A stretch of 64,000 bases of DNA from Chrysemys picta bellii (Eukaryota; Chordata; Testudines; Emydidae). Positions 35,831 through 48,974 of this stretch are shown here, piece by piece (the stretch's first letter is position 1; each line of letters starts with the position of its first letter). A model generated the notes under the pieces. It ran no database searches. It was given only the letters and a program-made list of their open reading frames with translations, and had not been told where the DNA came from. The position numbers were made by a program, and so were the translations under genes. The stretch covers positions 220,878,394-220,942,393 of the forward strand of contig NC_088792.1 of NCBI RefSeq assembly GCF_011386835.1, written 5' to 3'.

Positions 35831-37924
35831 GCTTAACTTTGGAGCTGTGATGTACCCTGCATCTATTCCCCCTGTGTTGGAGTCTGATCAACTCAGCGTA
35901 GCACTGCTGTATGGCAAATAAAGATACCTGCGTGACAAAGGCTGGAGTAGAACTGAGTTCTTGGGAAACGGAGTGGAAAGAGGTCTCGGAGGGAATCCCA
36001 ACAAGGACTTCAGTAACTCGGCCAGAGGTTATAGCACTATTGCAGGAGTAGGTGAGTGAGGTTCTGTGCCCTGCAACTTATCGGAGATCAGAGTAGATAA
36101 TCATGATTGCCCGTTTTGACTTTAGTGTCTATGAGTTAGCCACCTCTGCAACAGCTTCCCTTTTCCATTTATATCCCTGCCCCAGACTAGCCATGTGAGA
36201 GGTAGGGAAACTGGTAATGCCTCACATGCTGGGTTGGAAAGGGATACACCTCAAACTTTCTTTGCCTCTGATTAACTCCAAGTGATGATATAATGGAGTG
36301 ACAACATATAACCAATAGTTATCTAGTGGGACCAATTCTTTCAAAATACAATAGTGATTACATGGATGCATCCCTGCTGTATGTGAATATGAATGGTGTA
36401 GATGAATTGCATTTAAATTATAATTTAAAACATAATAGCAGTAAAGAATAAACTCTAAGGTAAATGAGAGGAAGAGTGCTTTGGAACAAATTACCTGGAA
36501 TAAAATGATAAAATAATAATTTGTTTATTATGTTCTAATATTAACTACCCTGTATGGGGAAAAAACACATAATCCCTGAACTAAAAGTTCAGATTCCATC
36601 TGCACAGGCAAAGTTGTTACCCCTCTGAATCTTTTATATTAAAGATTAAAAAGTAACTTGAAAATAAACTCAAGGCAAAGATTGGTTTTATAGTAAATAT
36701 ACTTGTTATTAGCTCTGAGAAAAAAATAGCTGGAACTTCTTCTTACTGAAAAAAAAACAAAACAGGTGCTGAACATCTGGCTCCTATACTAAAGCATTGC
36801 ATAAGGAGTTTCAAACACTTATAACATTTGGTATATGAAAACACAATGACACCAAAGGCTGTGAATATGGAAGGAAAATTACCTTTTATTTGTAAGAGCA
36901 CAACAATAGCAAAAAAAAAAAATTAAGCACAGAATGTGATCACTGATAACAGCAAATCTTTAGTGTTTCTTATGGTTAGTTTGTTTAAAATACCACCCAA
37001 CACTTTCTCTAAATCCTATCTGATATCACAGGCTTTGTACAAGAAATATCAATGACAGGTAATGTCAGTCACCCAACCTAATGTTTTAAAAAAGATGGAC
37101 ATAATGTATATTTGTGGAGAATGTGGGAATTATCTGCATTGTTCTGTATTAATTTTATATCTGTCTATGGGGTTGGTGGTTATTGTGTTGCTGGCTAAAA
37201 GGTATCTCAAGAGTTAAATCAGTTTGAGCTAGCTTTGAACTGCAGATACCAAAAGCTACTGGGTTTACACAGCCATATTCACATGTCCATTGGACACAAT
37301 AATTCCTTTGAAGCTTACCTCTGCAGATGTGGAATTGGGTGTGGCTAGTTCGGAGGGAAGGAAGGTGGAAAGCCTCCAGCTGGAAACCAAGGTTTTTTTT
37401 TTATGATGGAACTTTCAAACAAAGAGGTTGGAGAAGCAGTTAAAAAGCGGAGCCTTGGAGAAGAGGGGAGACAGAGGAGTTGCAGAGAATCTGATTGTAA
37501 CATGGTCCCCAGTTGCTGAGGCACTAGGAATAAGTAAGGACCTACCTAAACTTTCAAGGGACAGCCATGTTTATGTAAGACAATATGCATGTAGGTTTGT
37601 CTTATGTTTTACCCTTTTCTCCCTGATTCTGATGCTGCTATGAACAAATAAATCACTCTGAGTGATTTGAACAAGCTTTGTTCTCTGTCACTGGAGATTC
37701 TAGAGCAGATGTCAAACCTAGTTGGACCCCATGGAGGTAATACTGTTGGTAAACAGAGGGTGCTATAACCTGGTGGTCCAGTAAAAAGTGTGGTGAATCA
37801 TGGGATTCAAATATGAAAGAAGTGCATCAAAGATGGCCACAGCGGGAGACAGGACATTGGATGAGGTGAGCCGGTACTCTGAGGTGGTACTGAGAATTCA
37901 CTCTCTCATGTGCTTGGCTAGCTG

Positions 37925-38310
37925 GTTCTTTCTCAGATGCTCAGCATGTATTTGATAGCCATATGTTGGGTTGGGAAGGAATTTTCTCCCATGTCAGATT
38001 GGCAGTGACCTTGGGGATTTTTCACCTTCCTCTGCAGCATGAGGTGAGGGTTGCTTCCCAAGATCATCTGGGTCTAGATCATTTAACCAACTCCCTGCCA
38101 CTGCAGGGGTCTCAAGCATAGATGCATCTCAGTCCCTTCTATTGTCTGCCTGTGGCATACAATAGTTTAGTCTCCTGAGGGCTGTGATATCTTGGTCTAA
38201 TTTTGGTTCTTGGGTTTGCAGTTGCTGGGTGGTGTTGGTGGCCTGTGATGTACAGGAGGCCAGACTAGATGACCTGGTGGCCCCTTCTGACCTTGAATTC
38301 TGTAACTCTG
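37925..38310 (+). mobile_element. CR1 3' untranslated end
   Basis: Contains the CR1 hallmarks TTGGGAAGGAATTTTCTCCC, GCAGTGACCTTGGGGATTTT and the end GGAGGCCAGACTAGATGACC with TGGCCCCTTCTGACCTTG. No coding part is attached. Confidence 0.8.
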
Positions 38311-38689
38311 GCTCAGGCCTTTCGCTGACAAGAAGTGCCCACAGACTGATCACAGGTATGGTTCACCCCTCATCCAGAACAATATCATATAATCTCATAG
38401 ATATAAATCATATACACAGAGCCAATGACAGCAGGGATTCTTAAAGAAGTATCTTTAGAATGAGAAAAGAAGAACAGAGGAACAGAAAAGAGGACCAGCT
38501 GCCCACATCAGATAGATCTAGCCTCCATCGATCTCAGGTGTTCCATCCCCCGTGGATCCATAGAATAAACAGAATTAGGAATTCCTGTCCCTTCCTTATT
38601 TTGAAGCCCCCTAAACCGCTACCCAGTGAGGGGCCAAAGAGACAATCATGCCTTTAATTTTGACAATAATTTCATGTTATTACATAGTA

Positions 38690-39165
38690 ATAATAGATAG
38701 CATGTTTAAAACAAACATAAGGAAATGCTTCTTCATACAAAAACAGAGTCAACCTGTGGAACTTATTGCCAGGGGATGTTGTGAAGAACCAAAGTATAAC
38801 TGGATTCAAAATAGAATTAGGAGAATAGGTCCATCAATGGCTATTAGCCAAGATGGTCAGGGACACCGCCGCATATTCTGGGGGTCCCTGAGCCACTGAC
38901 TGTCAGAAGCTGGGACTGGATGACAGAGAGTGGCTCACTTGATAATTGCCCTGTTCTGTTCATTCCCTCTGAAGCAGTGGTGGGCAATGGCGGGTGGCTG
39001 TGCCTATGGACGGTCAATGTAAACACTGTCTTGAGGCCCGCCAGCAGATTACCCTGACAGGCCACGTGCCTGCTCTGAAGCATCTGGCTCCAGCCACTGT
39101 CAGAAAACAGGATACTGGGCTAGATGAACCATTGGAGTGACTCTTATGTTCTAATAATGGTATGA
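38690..39165 (+). mobile_element. CR1 3' end with a nested hAT element
   Basis: AAGGAAATGCTTCTTCATAC and TGGAACTTATTGCCAGGGG mark the CR1 C-terminal coding end. The 3' end GGGCTAGATGAACCATTGG and TTCTAATAATGG closes it. A 98-bp hAT-like element sits inside at 38975-39072. Confidence 0.8.
38975..39072. mobile_element. Short hAT-type MITE
   Basis: A 98-bp insert starting CAGTGGTGGGCAATGG and ending CCACGTGCCTG, flanked by the perfect 8-bp duplication CTCTGAAG (38967-38974 and 39073-39080). The CAGNGGTGGGCAA start is typical of hAT ends. It splits a CR1 3' end. Confidence 0.85.
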
Positions 39166-39299
39166 TTGTATATTAACTCCATATTAAAGAATTGCAATAG
39201 AGGGATTTTTGTTAATGTTCCACCTTGCAGTGCTTTTCATTACTATATTGAAGGAAGAGCCAGAGAATTATAAATGTGTATTCTTGTGTTAAGCAATAG

Positions 39300-41130
39300 T
39301 GAGGATACAGACATGGACAGTTACACTTCAGGAGATACTGCTGTGCCATCAAAGTCCTCCAATTTATGCCCCAGCACCATCTGATGAAGCCTTGAGGTCC
39401 TCCACATTGTCTCTGAAACTCAGGAACAAAGTCACCCAGTTAAATCCTCCACTACTACTTCTTCCATATGGCTGGTGTAGAGCAGCAACTACAATTTCAC
39501 CCGAACTGCATCGAGTCAAATGGCTACATCAGAAGTAGCAGAATTTATTGCAGTGATGCCTCCTTCATATTCATAAATTGGGTGGTAGGTAGTAATATGT
39601 TTGATGATTTGTCATGGGGAGCCACACTCACATGCTGGGGAGTCCTTGATTTTCCATTTGTGCATTAGATGTCTGCATCTACTACGGTTGATTTTGGATT
39701 CGGTTCAGAGTTGACCAAGATGACTGTGGAAGATTGAACCCAGGAACCTTCTGTGGGGGATCCGGCACAAGGTGCTTATTTTTTAAGTCTTGTTTAGCCC
39801 AATCTGCTTTCCAAACCTTCTCTGATCGTAATCCGATTGCATGAGGCAAAGCAGATGTTCCCAGAAAGACTTACAAGACTGAAGAGATTGGGGGGGGGGG
39901 CACTGTCGAGGTCTTGGTGGATAGGAAGACATCTGTTTTCCTGGATTTGCTGAGCTTCACAGAGCATTGCAGCAATTCGGCATATCAGTGGGGGAGCGAA
40001 GTTAAAAAGAACATGTAGTTATGGCGTTGGTGTCGACTTAAGGGTTCCAGTGACACACCGCATCACTGTATTCAGCTGGGTGTCAACAAGTCACGTGTGG
40101 CTGCATCTGCTTCATATGGGTGAACAATATTCAGCTACCGAATATACAAGTGTTATTGCAGATGTTCGCAACGCTGAGGCCGATACACCCCAGGTTGTAC
40201 CTGCTAGTTTCTAAATTATGTTGGCTCTCATTTTTATCTTTGCAGTTACCTTCTCAAGATGATCATGGAAGGTAAGGATGCGGTCAAGTTCTACTCTGAA
40301 GTATGTTGGAGTGTAATCATGTTGCACATTTTTACCACAGAAAGCTACTTTGTGTGGTTTTGGCATTCCTATTATCAAGATGAAATGCTTACTATTGTTT
40401 TTCCAGGGTTTAGTTTCAGCTTCCATTTCCAGAAGTATTGTTCCATAGTTGGAGGTGCTCAGTTAATGCTTTCTCAATGTCATGGAGATTTGCTGCTTGG
40501 ATTGTCACGGCAAGATCATCTGCATACCCACATTTTAATGATTTAGTTGGAGGCATGCCACTTACGGAAATATTAAAAAGTGTTGGTGTCAGTACAGAGT
40601 ATTGTGGTAGCCTGTTTATGGTACACAGTGAGCTGGTCTTATTACCCAGGTACACCCATAGGTGTCTGTTATTCAGCATGGACCACAGAAGGTGAAGTGT
40701 TTCGTAGCAAGGCATAATTTTTGCAAGTGTCAGCATCAGACCCTTAATCCATACAGTGTCATACGCAGATGACAGGTCAACAAATACTGCGCCAGTCTTT
40801 AGTTTTTTCTGACAGCCAGTCTCAATGTAACTTGAGAGTATCAGAACTTGGTCGCAACAACTACGTTTTGGACGGAAGCCTGCCTGTTCGACAGGGATAA
40901 CTGGCTCAGTAAAAGGATGTATTCTTTTAAGGATGATGCATTCAAGAAGTTTATACGTCATGCATAGTAGAGCAATCAGCCTAGAGCTTGCCGCTTCATC
41001 TGTGGGCTTCCCAGGCTTTGGAATGGCAATTACCATTGCCTCATGCCATATTTCAGGGATCTGTACCATCTTTAAGGCAGAGGAAATGGCCAACCATCCC
41101 ACCCCTCAATGCACACACTCTCTTGCCCAA
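39300..41130 (-). mobile_element. Non-LTR retrotransposon reverse transcriptase, decayed
   Basis: The minus strand keeps 228 open residues (41102-40416) with PKPGKPTDEAASSRLIALL, EQAGFRPKRSCCDQVL, AVFVDLSSAYDTVW (motif A), QYSVLTPTLFNISVSGMPP (motif B, with the usual LPQGS eroded to LPQYS) and YADDLAVTI (the active-site motif). A second frame (about 40426-40211) gives HDYTPTYFRVELDRILTFHD, and fragments down to about 39600 resemble the C-terminal region of the same proteins. It is not CR1, L1 or L2. The sequence pattern resembles the Jockey/I/Vingi group, but I cannot fix the clade. Frameshifts and stops make it inactive. Confidence 0.75.
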
Positions 41131-43864
41131 CCTGATGCAAAATTGGCTACTCAGATTTCCTCCTATGAAAAACTGACAATATCCTGAATTAACTTTACTG
41201 AATTAAGTAAAATCTTATTGAATTAGGTTTAATACCTTTGGGGCCCATTGTATTACAAATGCAATTGTGTATGTGTCACTGTATGTATGTAACTTCTGTA
41301 GGAAACTGAATAATGCAATCTTTGGAAGGTATTAGGAACTTCAAAGGGCTTTCTGGAACAATATCTGCGAGGAGGATATACTAGGAAGTAACTGGGAGTA
41401 AGGGGAATGCAAATAACCCACTTCAAACCCATCCTTTTGAAGCTATGCCCTGAAGAGGAAAAACATTGTTTACTAATTACCTGTTTCTGAAAACCCCAGC
41501 TCAAAGACCCCATAACTGTATAAAGTGTGGACTAAACATATTTTAAGGTGCTTATTCAGAGCTGGAGCTGTAATGAATTTATCACCACAAAAGAAACCCC
41601 TTGGGTGATGTTTGGAAAGACTCCTTTGGTTGGTGTGATATCCGGTATGCTTATTAGCATGCATATAGTTTTCTTTTATTGTTTTAAAATGTATTCTCTG
41701 TAGTGCTTTCATCAGAAGAGTAAAATAGTCTTGCACAGAAAGAACTGTGTGGTAACTTATAACTGTTGACAATTCCTCGTGTCCACCTCTGAAGAGAAAG
41801 CAAACAGGAATGCTTGGGCAGTTTGCCTCTGCTGGGAACAACACAGTGAAGGCAGGGAACTGTGAAGCCTGGAAATACCTCAGGCAGAAAGGAGAGAGAC
41901 ATGAGTCTCCACCCACGCCAGGCTACAGCACGGGAGCTGGAAGCTTGAGAGTGGGTGGCACCATACAAATATAACAATTTGAAAGGGATACAAAAAGCAT
42001 AGAGCTACAAGGTACTTAAAATGAAAGAACAGATGAATAGACCATGTAAACTTCTTCTCACCACCTCACTAACATTTTTGACCTGACCATCCACATCTGG
42101 GCTGTTAGATTGGCTGGGTTCCAAAGTAGAATCTAAGAATGACACTCTAGCTAGCCAGTATCATCATGCGCATTAAGCCATTCTCTGAGGCTGCAAACAA
42201 GAGAGCCACCTAGTGCCAGTTGTAACTGTGGTTTGTTTGATGTGGATATATGTCCACTGGGAACTGGACTGAAAGCACCAGGTCAATGAGAAGAACTGAC
42301 AGATTCTAATGGTGTTCAGTCTCTATGAACTTGAGGTGCATTTGAACCAGTGTTCTAGAAATGACATGTTGATATATCCACCACTAATCTCTCTCTTTCT
42401 AATTGTGTCACAGACATTCTGAAAACTCACAAAATATTATGTGAGAGATGAATGTGAGGGTGCTCAGTGGTGAATGTTGATCTGTTTCCCAAAATGGGAT
42501 TTATGGAATGGATTTCTAAGACGGTGTGTTGGAATGTCAAAGGAGAGTAGACAATAGATAGTGAACACATTGTCTGAGGGATAAATGGACACTTGGCTCA
42601 GTCTCAACAATGCCTGGATTTCCAAAAAGGCTTACGTTGGTTTTGGCTTTTTTTTCTGTAACTCCCATCTAACTTAGCTTGTAGTGAAGGATTACGTGAG
42701 ACTAAATGTGTGGGTAGCCTGTTTATGACTTTGAAATCACTCTCTCTAATGCTTTGTTGCATTTTCTAATAACCCTAAGAAGGCTGTTATTCTCTAAATC
42801 GCTGGTTAAAGGCTCCAGAAGGGAAGAAATGCAGATATCTACTGGGGCCTATTCAGTAATCATGGTTGGCACAGATGATCTGTTGTACCCAGATTCCAGT
42901 CTAAAAGATAGAATTGCACTCCAAGATGGATAAGGGCAAGATACCCAAGACCTGAACTGCGTACTCTCAGAGAGACCAGGAAAGAGGGCAGTTAGCCCTG
43001 TAACTATGACTGTGTGAAAAACACATACCATACCATCTTAGCCATGTAAAAGCTGAAAAGGAATTTTGTACACAACCCTTCCTGCACTCATTCTTCATAA
43101 AGAATTCGAGGCACAACAATGCTCAATGCCATGGGAAAAAAATAAACCAAGTGGAGAAAACAGAAAGTGTGTTTTAGGTGAACAAATCAAAAACAGGAAA
43201 CAAGAAGCATTGTTGTTTACAGACAGAAAGAGATTAAAAGTTTGCTAACAAGTTTCCATTAGTCAAGTGCTAGCAGCATGCTATCAGGTTTCTGCATTTC
43301 TTGGACTAGAACAAGCTCTTAGAATGCAGAACATTGCCTCATTAAACACATGACAGCTCCCTCTTGTATTCTGCCACCCAGATGCACTTTTATCACCTTT
43401 TACATTATTCACAAAATGCCTTGATTTGTTACAATGACTCGAAGTGTTCTTCAGCACTCCTGGTGAGTCAAAGTAATAAAATTCAGGGAAACAGTTAATG
43501 TACCCTATGGTGAGTATTTTTCTACCCAGCTCTATATGGGTGAAATTCACCTACGGCTTCCCTTTTGGTAGTTTCACTGCATAGTGAACGAAACCCACTA
43601 TAGAGTGATTGAGTCAGGGGACTGCAACTTCCCAGGTGATCTTCAATGTTCTAAAACTCAAAAAAGAGTCCTACAAAAAGTGGAATCTCGGTCAAATTAC
43701 AAAGGATGAATATAAACAAATAACACAAGTATGTAGGGACAAAATTAGAAAGGCCAAGGCACAAAATGAGATCCATCTAGCTAGGGACATAAAGGGTAAC
43801 AAAAAAAAATCTACAAATATATTAGAAGCAAGAGGAAGACCAAGGACAGGATCAATGAGGGGTG

Positions 43865-44338
43865 TGTGACAAGATGGCCGATGTTCATATGTTGGGTCCC
43901 GCACTTTTCTTGGGGGGTGGGGTAAGACGCTCTTAGGTACCGAGGGTCCCGCTAGTGGCCTGGGAAGGTGGTAGAGGAGGGAAACGGGGGAGGATCTGGG
44001 TTTGCTCCTCACAACCTTGTGGGTTTCTTACCCTCTTTCCCTCTTGGGTGGGGTTATCCTCGGTCCTTAGATGCTGGGGGGGGGGGGGGGGGGAAGTTGT
44101 CTTCCTTAATTTGGTTCTCTGGTCTTTCAAATCTCACAACACACCTCCAAGCTCCAGTCCGTTCTCCTTCCTCCTCCTCCCCTGATTGCCTGAAGCAGGG
44201 GGTTTTATTAGGTTCCTGACATGGCCTTAATTGACTACAGGTGCTCCAATTAACCTGTAGCAACCCTCCCTAGTCTACAGGAAACCACTTCCTAATTAGC
44301 TTAGGGCTTATATATTTCCCCTCTATCACTCTATCACA
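43865..44338. mobile_element. LTR-type element nested in CR1
   Basis: The 474-bp unit starts TGTGACAAGATGGCCGATG and ends CACTCTATCACA. The flanks GGGTG and GGGGG match at 4 of 5. It contains an 18-base G run (44076-44093). CR1 coding sequence resumes immediately after it. Non-coding, probably a solo LTR. Confidence 0.6.
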
Positions 44339-44933
44339 GGGGGAAGACAATAACAGAGAATGTGGAAATGGCAGAGGTGCTTAATGACTTCTTTGTTTCG
44401 ATTTTCACCAAGAAGGTTGATGGCGATTGGACATCTAACATAGTGAATGCCAATGAAAATGAGGTAGAATCAGAGTCTAAAATAGGGAAAGAACAAGTCA
44501 AAAATTACTTAAACAAGTTAGATGTCTTCAAATTATCAGGGCCTAATGAAATGCATCCTAGAATACTCAAGGAGCTGACTGAGGAGATATCTGAGCCATA
44601 AGCAATTATCTCTGGAAAGTCATGGAAGACGGGAGACATTCCAGAAGACTGGAAAAGGGCAAATATAGTGCCCATCTATAAAAAGGGAAATAAGGACAAC
44701 CCAGGGAATTACATGTCTCGCATGACCTTCTCATAAACAAACTAGGGAAATACAACCTAGATGGAGCTACTATACAGTGGGTGCATAACTGGTTGGAAAA
44801 TAGTTCCCAGAGAGTAGTTATCAGTGGTTCACAGTCATGCTGGAAGGGCATAATAAGTTGGGTCCTGCAGGGATCGGTTCTGAGTCCGGTTCTTTTCAAT
44901 ATCTTCATCAATGATTTAGATAATGGCATAGAG

Positions 44934-45387
44934 CAGGGATCTCAAACTCAAACGACCACGAGGGCCACATGAGGCTAGTACATTGGCCCAAGGGCCGCAT
45001 CACTGACACACACACCCCCCGCCCCGGCCCCATTCCACCCCTTCCATGAGGCCCCATGCCCCTGCCCTGCCTCTTCCCATCCCTTCCCCCACCCCCATTC
45101 CAAGCCCTTCCCCAAAGTCCCCACCCCAACTCCGCCCCCTCCCTGCCCCTATTCCAACCACTTTCCCAAATCCCCACCCCTGCCCTGCCTCTTCTCCTCC
45201 TCCTCCCCGCAGTGCACGGCTCCCTGGTCCTCCCCCCTGGAAAGCACTAAGCACCGCCAAACAACTGTGCCTGAAGGTAGGCAGAAGAGCGGGGACACAG
45301 CGTGCTGGGGGAGAAGGAGGGCGGTGGGGGAGGGGAGCTTGTCAGCTGCAGGAAATAACTCCACGGGCCGTGTGTTTGAGACCCCTG
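44934..45387. mobile_element. Non-autonomous hAT element nested in CR1
   Basis: The 454-bp element starts CAGGGATCTCAAACTCAAAC and its far end on the minus strand reads CAGGGGTCTCAAACACACGG. The 8-bp flanks GCATAGAG and TCATAGAG agree at 7 positions. The middle is very C-rich (45010-45240), which creates long but meaningless open frames on both strands. One frame runs out of it into the CR1 reverse transcriptase and should not be read as a fusion gene. Confidence 0.9.
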
Positions 45388-47409
45388 TCATAGAGAGTAC
45401 ACTTATAAAGTTTGCGGATGATACCAACCTGGGAGGGGTTGCAAGTGCTTTGGAGAATAGGATTAAAATTCAAAATGATCTGGACAAACTGGAGAAATGG
45501 TCTGAAGTAAATAACAAGAAATTCAATACGGACAAATGCACAGTACTCCACTTAAGAAGGAACAACCAATTGCACACATACAAAATGGGAAATGACTGCC
45601 TAGGAAGGAGTACTGCGGAAAGGGATCTGGGGGTCATAGTGGATCACAAGCTAAACATGAGTCAACAGTGTAACACTGTTGCAAAAAAAGCAAACATCAT
45701 TCTGGGATGCATTAGCAGGAGTATTGTAAGCAAGACGCAAGAAGTAATTCTTCCGCTCTACTCCGCGCTGATTAGGCCTCAGCTGGAGTATTATGTCCAG
45801 TTCTGTGTGCCACATTTCAGAAAAGATGTGGACAAATTGGAGAAAGTCCAGGGAAGAGCAACACAAATGATTAAAGGTTTAAAAAACATGACCTATGAGG
45901 GAAGACTGAAAAAATTGGGTTTGTTTAGTCTGGAGAAGAGAAGACTGAGAGGGGACATGATAACAGTTTTCGAGTACATATAAATTTTTTTTTTAACCTC
46001 TGAGGATAGGACAAGAAGCAATGGGCTTAAATTGCAGCAAGAGAGGTTTAGGTTGGACATTAGGAAAAACTTCCTATCAGAGTGGTTAAGCACTGGAATC
46101 AATTGCCTAGGGAGGTTGCGGAATCTCCATCACTGGGGATTTTTAAGAGCAGGTTTGACAGACACCTGTCAGGAATGGTCTAGAATACTTAGTCCTGCCA
46201 TGAGCTCCTAACCAGCTCCACACAGACCACAGTGGGTTAAGTGGGTGACCATGCAGTCAGAAAATATGTGGATCCAGTTGCCAAAAACTTCTAAAGCCCA
46301 GCTGGTACAGTAGGGTCACAACAAATATTGCAGCCAAAGGATTAGAGCAGCAGCCAAGGAGGAGCTGTGGTTTGTGGAGTAAAGTCCATCTTTCCCTGAC
46401 CCTCACCTAGTTACTAAGCAAAGCCCAATCATGAGGGATTTGTGTGGGGAAAAATATTTAAGTGAGTGCATCTGTCATCATTATATTCCAAAGAGCCATT
46501 TGTAAAATGAAATTCAAAACAAAATCTGTATACTTTAACAGAGTCTGAATTCTTACTCTGACTCCATTGATCATCCTCTAGGTTACTCTGCAAATCTCAT
46601 TTCCATTTTTTCCTAAGTGTGGGTTTTATCCCTTTCAGTGAAGATAATTTGAGACTGTATCTAAAGCTGAAAAGAGGTGTGAAGGATTTGCCCTTCTAAA
46701 TTAAAGTAATGCTTCTAGGCGACAGCTGTTGTTATCTTCAAATTTCAGCCCTAAATTTTTAACATAGCTCCTGGTTGGTATCTCTTTCAAACACTGGGAG
46801 ACTAGTAGAGTAACTTGTTTACTGTAACTTTCTGAGGACAAGATATTTGGCGGCATAGGCAAAAATCTGGGGATATTGACCTCAAACTTCCTAAATACTG
46901 GTCATTATAGCAGAAACCAGCTCTTGGAGATTTATGTTACTGTGAATATTTATGTATTTAAAAATTAACATTATGCATATCATCAGGTTTCAAGATGCAT
47001 ATAAAATGTTGAAAATAAAATGTAGACAAATATGTCTGAAGTGTACTAAGAAGAATCTGGCTTATAAATGTTTAGGATTTAGGCTCATGCTTAGGATTTA
47101 GGCTCAGCAAGGGCTCTTTGACCATGGGATTTTCCTTCAGGTACGGATTGTGCAGAAAATAAAGACAGTTCTATTATTGGTACTGCATGCAAGCAATAAA
47201 AACATAGTAGTGTCTCCATGAACAATTTTGGGTACATTATAATAGTCAGTTTTTAACAAGCAGCGAGTGGGTTTTGGACACCACCAATTTTGGACATATC
47301 TGAGTTTACAAGCTAGAAGACAGAATCCGGTGTCTGTAAAATTCATTCTCTTCCTCTTTTTGAAGGGATACAACATTTTTGGTTATTCTGTGCTATTGTG
47401 TCATAATTA

Positions 47410-48010
47410 AGACTAAGATTTAGTCAGGGGTATTTTTAGTAAAAGTCATGACAAGTAATGGCTTTTACTATAAGCACCCCTGAGTAAATCTTAGCTGCCC
47501 TGCCCCGCTGCACTGCGGGGCCTCAGGTCCAGCCCCACTGGTCACTGCTCTGTGGGGTCTCAGGACCAGCTGCCTGGGGCTGCCGAGTAGTGGCCGGTGT
47601 GGCCACCGGGGCCACTGCTCCGGGCGAGGTTTGCCAGGTGTCTGGTTTTCGATTGGAACGCCTGGTCGAAAACGGACCCTGGAGGCCAGCAGGTCTGGCT
47701 CTTGGGGGAGGAGGGAACCACAGGGCTCCCGCTCTGAGCGCTGGCTCCGCACTCCCATTGGCTGGGAACCATGGCCAATGGGAGCTGGGGGATGGTGCCT
47801 GAGGGCGAGATCAGCGCGTGGAGCTTCCTGCCCCCCCCAGTCCCCGCCTAGGAGCTGGACCTGCTGCTGGCTGCTTCCAGGGTGCCAATTGTTCGGGCGG
47901 CCCTGGTGTCAGCCACACGGGCTGCTGCAGCTGTGGAATTTCATGGAAGTTACGCAAAGTCATGGAATCTGTGACTTCTGCAACCTCTGTGAGAAACTTG
48001 CAGCCATAGT
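47410..48010. mobile_element. GC-rich MITE-like block
   Basis: Starts with a hairpin (CTAAGATTTAGTCAGGGGT near 47412 pairs with ACCCCTGAGTAAATCTTAG near 47476), followed by a GC- and CpG-rich body with CCATTGGCTGGGAACC. This resembles non-autonomous hAT elements of turtles. The right end and target duplication are unclear. The isolated high GC could be mistaken for a CpG-island promoter. Confidence 0.4.
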
Positions 48011-48974
48011 CATAATTTATACCACTTGCTGATTTTTGATATCGCAATAGCAACTGAAATGTTAAAATGGAAGAGCCCTATGAAGAAGATGATTTTGTAT
48101 TTTTTTAAATACATATAATGTATAATAACCCTAAAGGTCACACTCCTTCATTGACAAGACAAGTATGGATTTGATAATATGAAATAAAGAAATGTGAATT
48201 AATAATATAGTCAGTAGAATGCAACTGCCATTAGAGAGAAAGAGATGGAATTCTGAAGAAAAACAAAGAGCAATTCACACTATAACAGCATGACAATATC
48301 AAAAAGTATTAAAAAATGTAATTGCAGGCAAAGAAATATAGACAAGTGAATACAAAGAATACAAAGAAAATTGCTTCAACTACTGTAAGTACATTAATGC
48401 AGAAGTTGGGTAGGAATGTTTCCTTATCCTTATAATTTCTCATCTGAAAGATGGTTCTTCTGTTACTGCAATTCCCCATTGCATTATGGGGCATTGATAA
48501 GAAACTCAATAAATGCCACCTTTGCCTTTTAGTCATTTCTGATCCAATGCCCCATGATATAAGGGGAACTGTGCCTGTGGAGGGGGCATCTTCCGCAAAA
48601 GTAAAAGAAAGGTCCTGATTACTTGTGGTAACAAAAGCACTTTTCAAAAATGCAGAAGTGTTAAGTCCAGTGTTACAGTCAATTTCCAGCTCTGGTAATT
48701 CGTTATATCCAAAATCACCCAATAGTTTCAACTAGATAAATGGTTTTTCACTTCTTGTCCTAAGTCGTGCAGTGGTACTAGAATAGAATGGCTATTTTCC
48801 AACCCTAGGTGCAGTATAAACCCAGGGTGCATTACACTATGTATATTGCTTTGTATAATGCCTTCTGGATGAAAAAAAAAATAAGTATAAGATATTATTG
48901 CAGGTCAAATTTCACCGGTGAGATACAGCAATACATTGCAAAGTGAAAAGATACTAGCTTCTACTGATACTCAC

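Larger units (their letters stand above)
43630..46195 (+). mobile_element. CR1 LINE carrying two nested elements
   Basis: Plus-strand CR1 ORF2 pieces: 43630-43864 ([20 protein letters not shown]), 44339-44933 ([55 protein letters not shown]) and 45388-45983 (KFADDTNLGG, the reverse-transcriptase active-site region, followed by DRDLGVIVDHKL-like and HFRKDVDKLEKVQGRATQMI). The 3' end follows at 46060-46195, cut at AGTCCTGCCATGAG. An LTR-type element and a hAT element interrupt it. With these removed the frame is still fairly readable, so the CR1 is younger than the others here. Confidence 0.85.
32343..48974 (-). other. PXDNL intron, 16.6 kb
   Basis: The largest intron here. Contents in order: an old CR1 3' end with palindromic element A3 (32880-33620), a CR1 split by an LTR-type repeat (33865-35830), two CR1 3' ends (37925, 38690), a non-LTR reverse-transcriptase fossil (39300-41130), a CR1 with two nested elements (43630-46195) and a GC-rich MITE-like block (47410-48010). 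The stretches 35850-37900, 41240-43600 and 46210-47400 hold nothing I could classify. 41240-41980 and 37100-37760 look LTR-like but lack definable ends. Confidence 0.7.

Noticed and set aside
41473..41977. Overlapping minus-strand frames of 97 and 147 residues
   Set aside because: No known domain. The region looks LTR-like and has no start context or splice sites.
45046..45393. Proline-rich open frame and its antisense frames
   Set aside because: C-rich low-complexity interior of the hAT element nested in CR1.
45267..45983. A 238-residue open frame as a single gene
   Set aside because: It fuses the tail of a hAT MITE to a CR1 reverse transcriptase across a target-site junction.
47480..47900. 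CpG-island promoter
   Set aside because: The GC-rich block begins with a transposon-like hairpin and resembles hAT MITE interiors. No first exon is near it.
48309..48731. A 140-residue minus-strand frame next to a PXDNL exon
   Set aside because: No recognisable domain, no splice context, hydrophobic low-complexity end. Probably chance.
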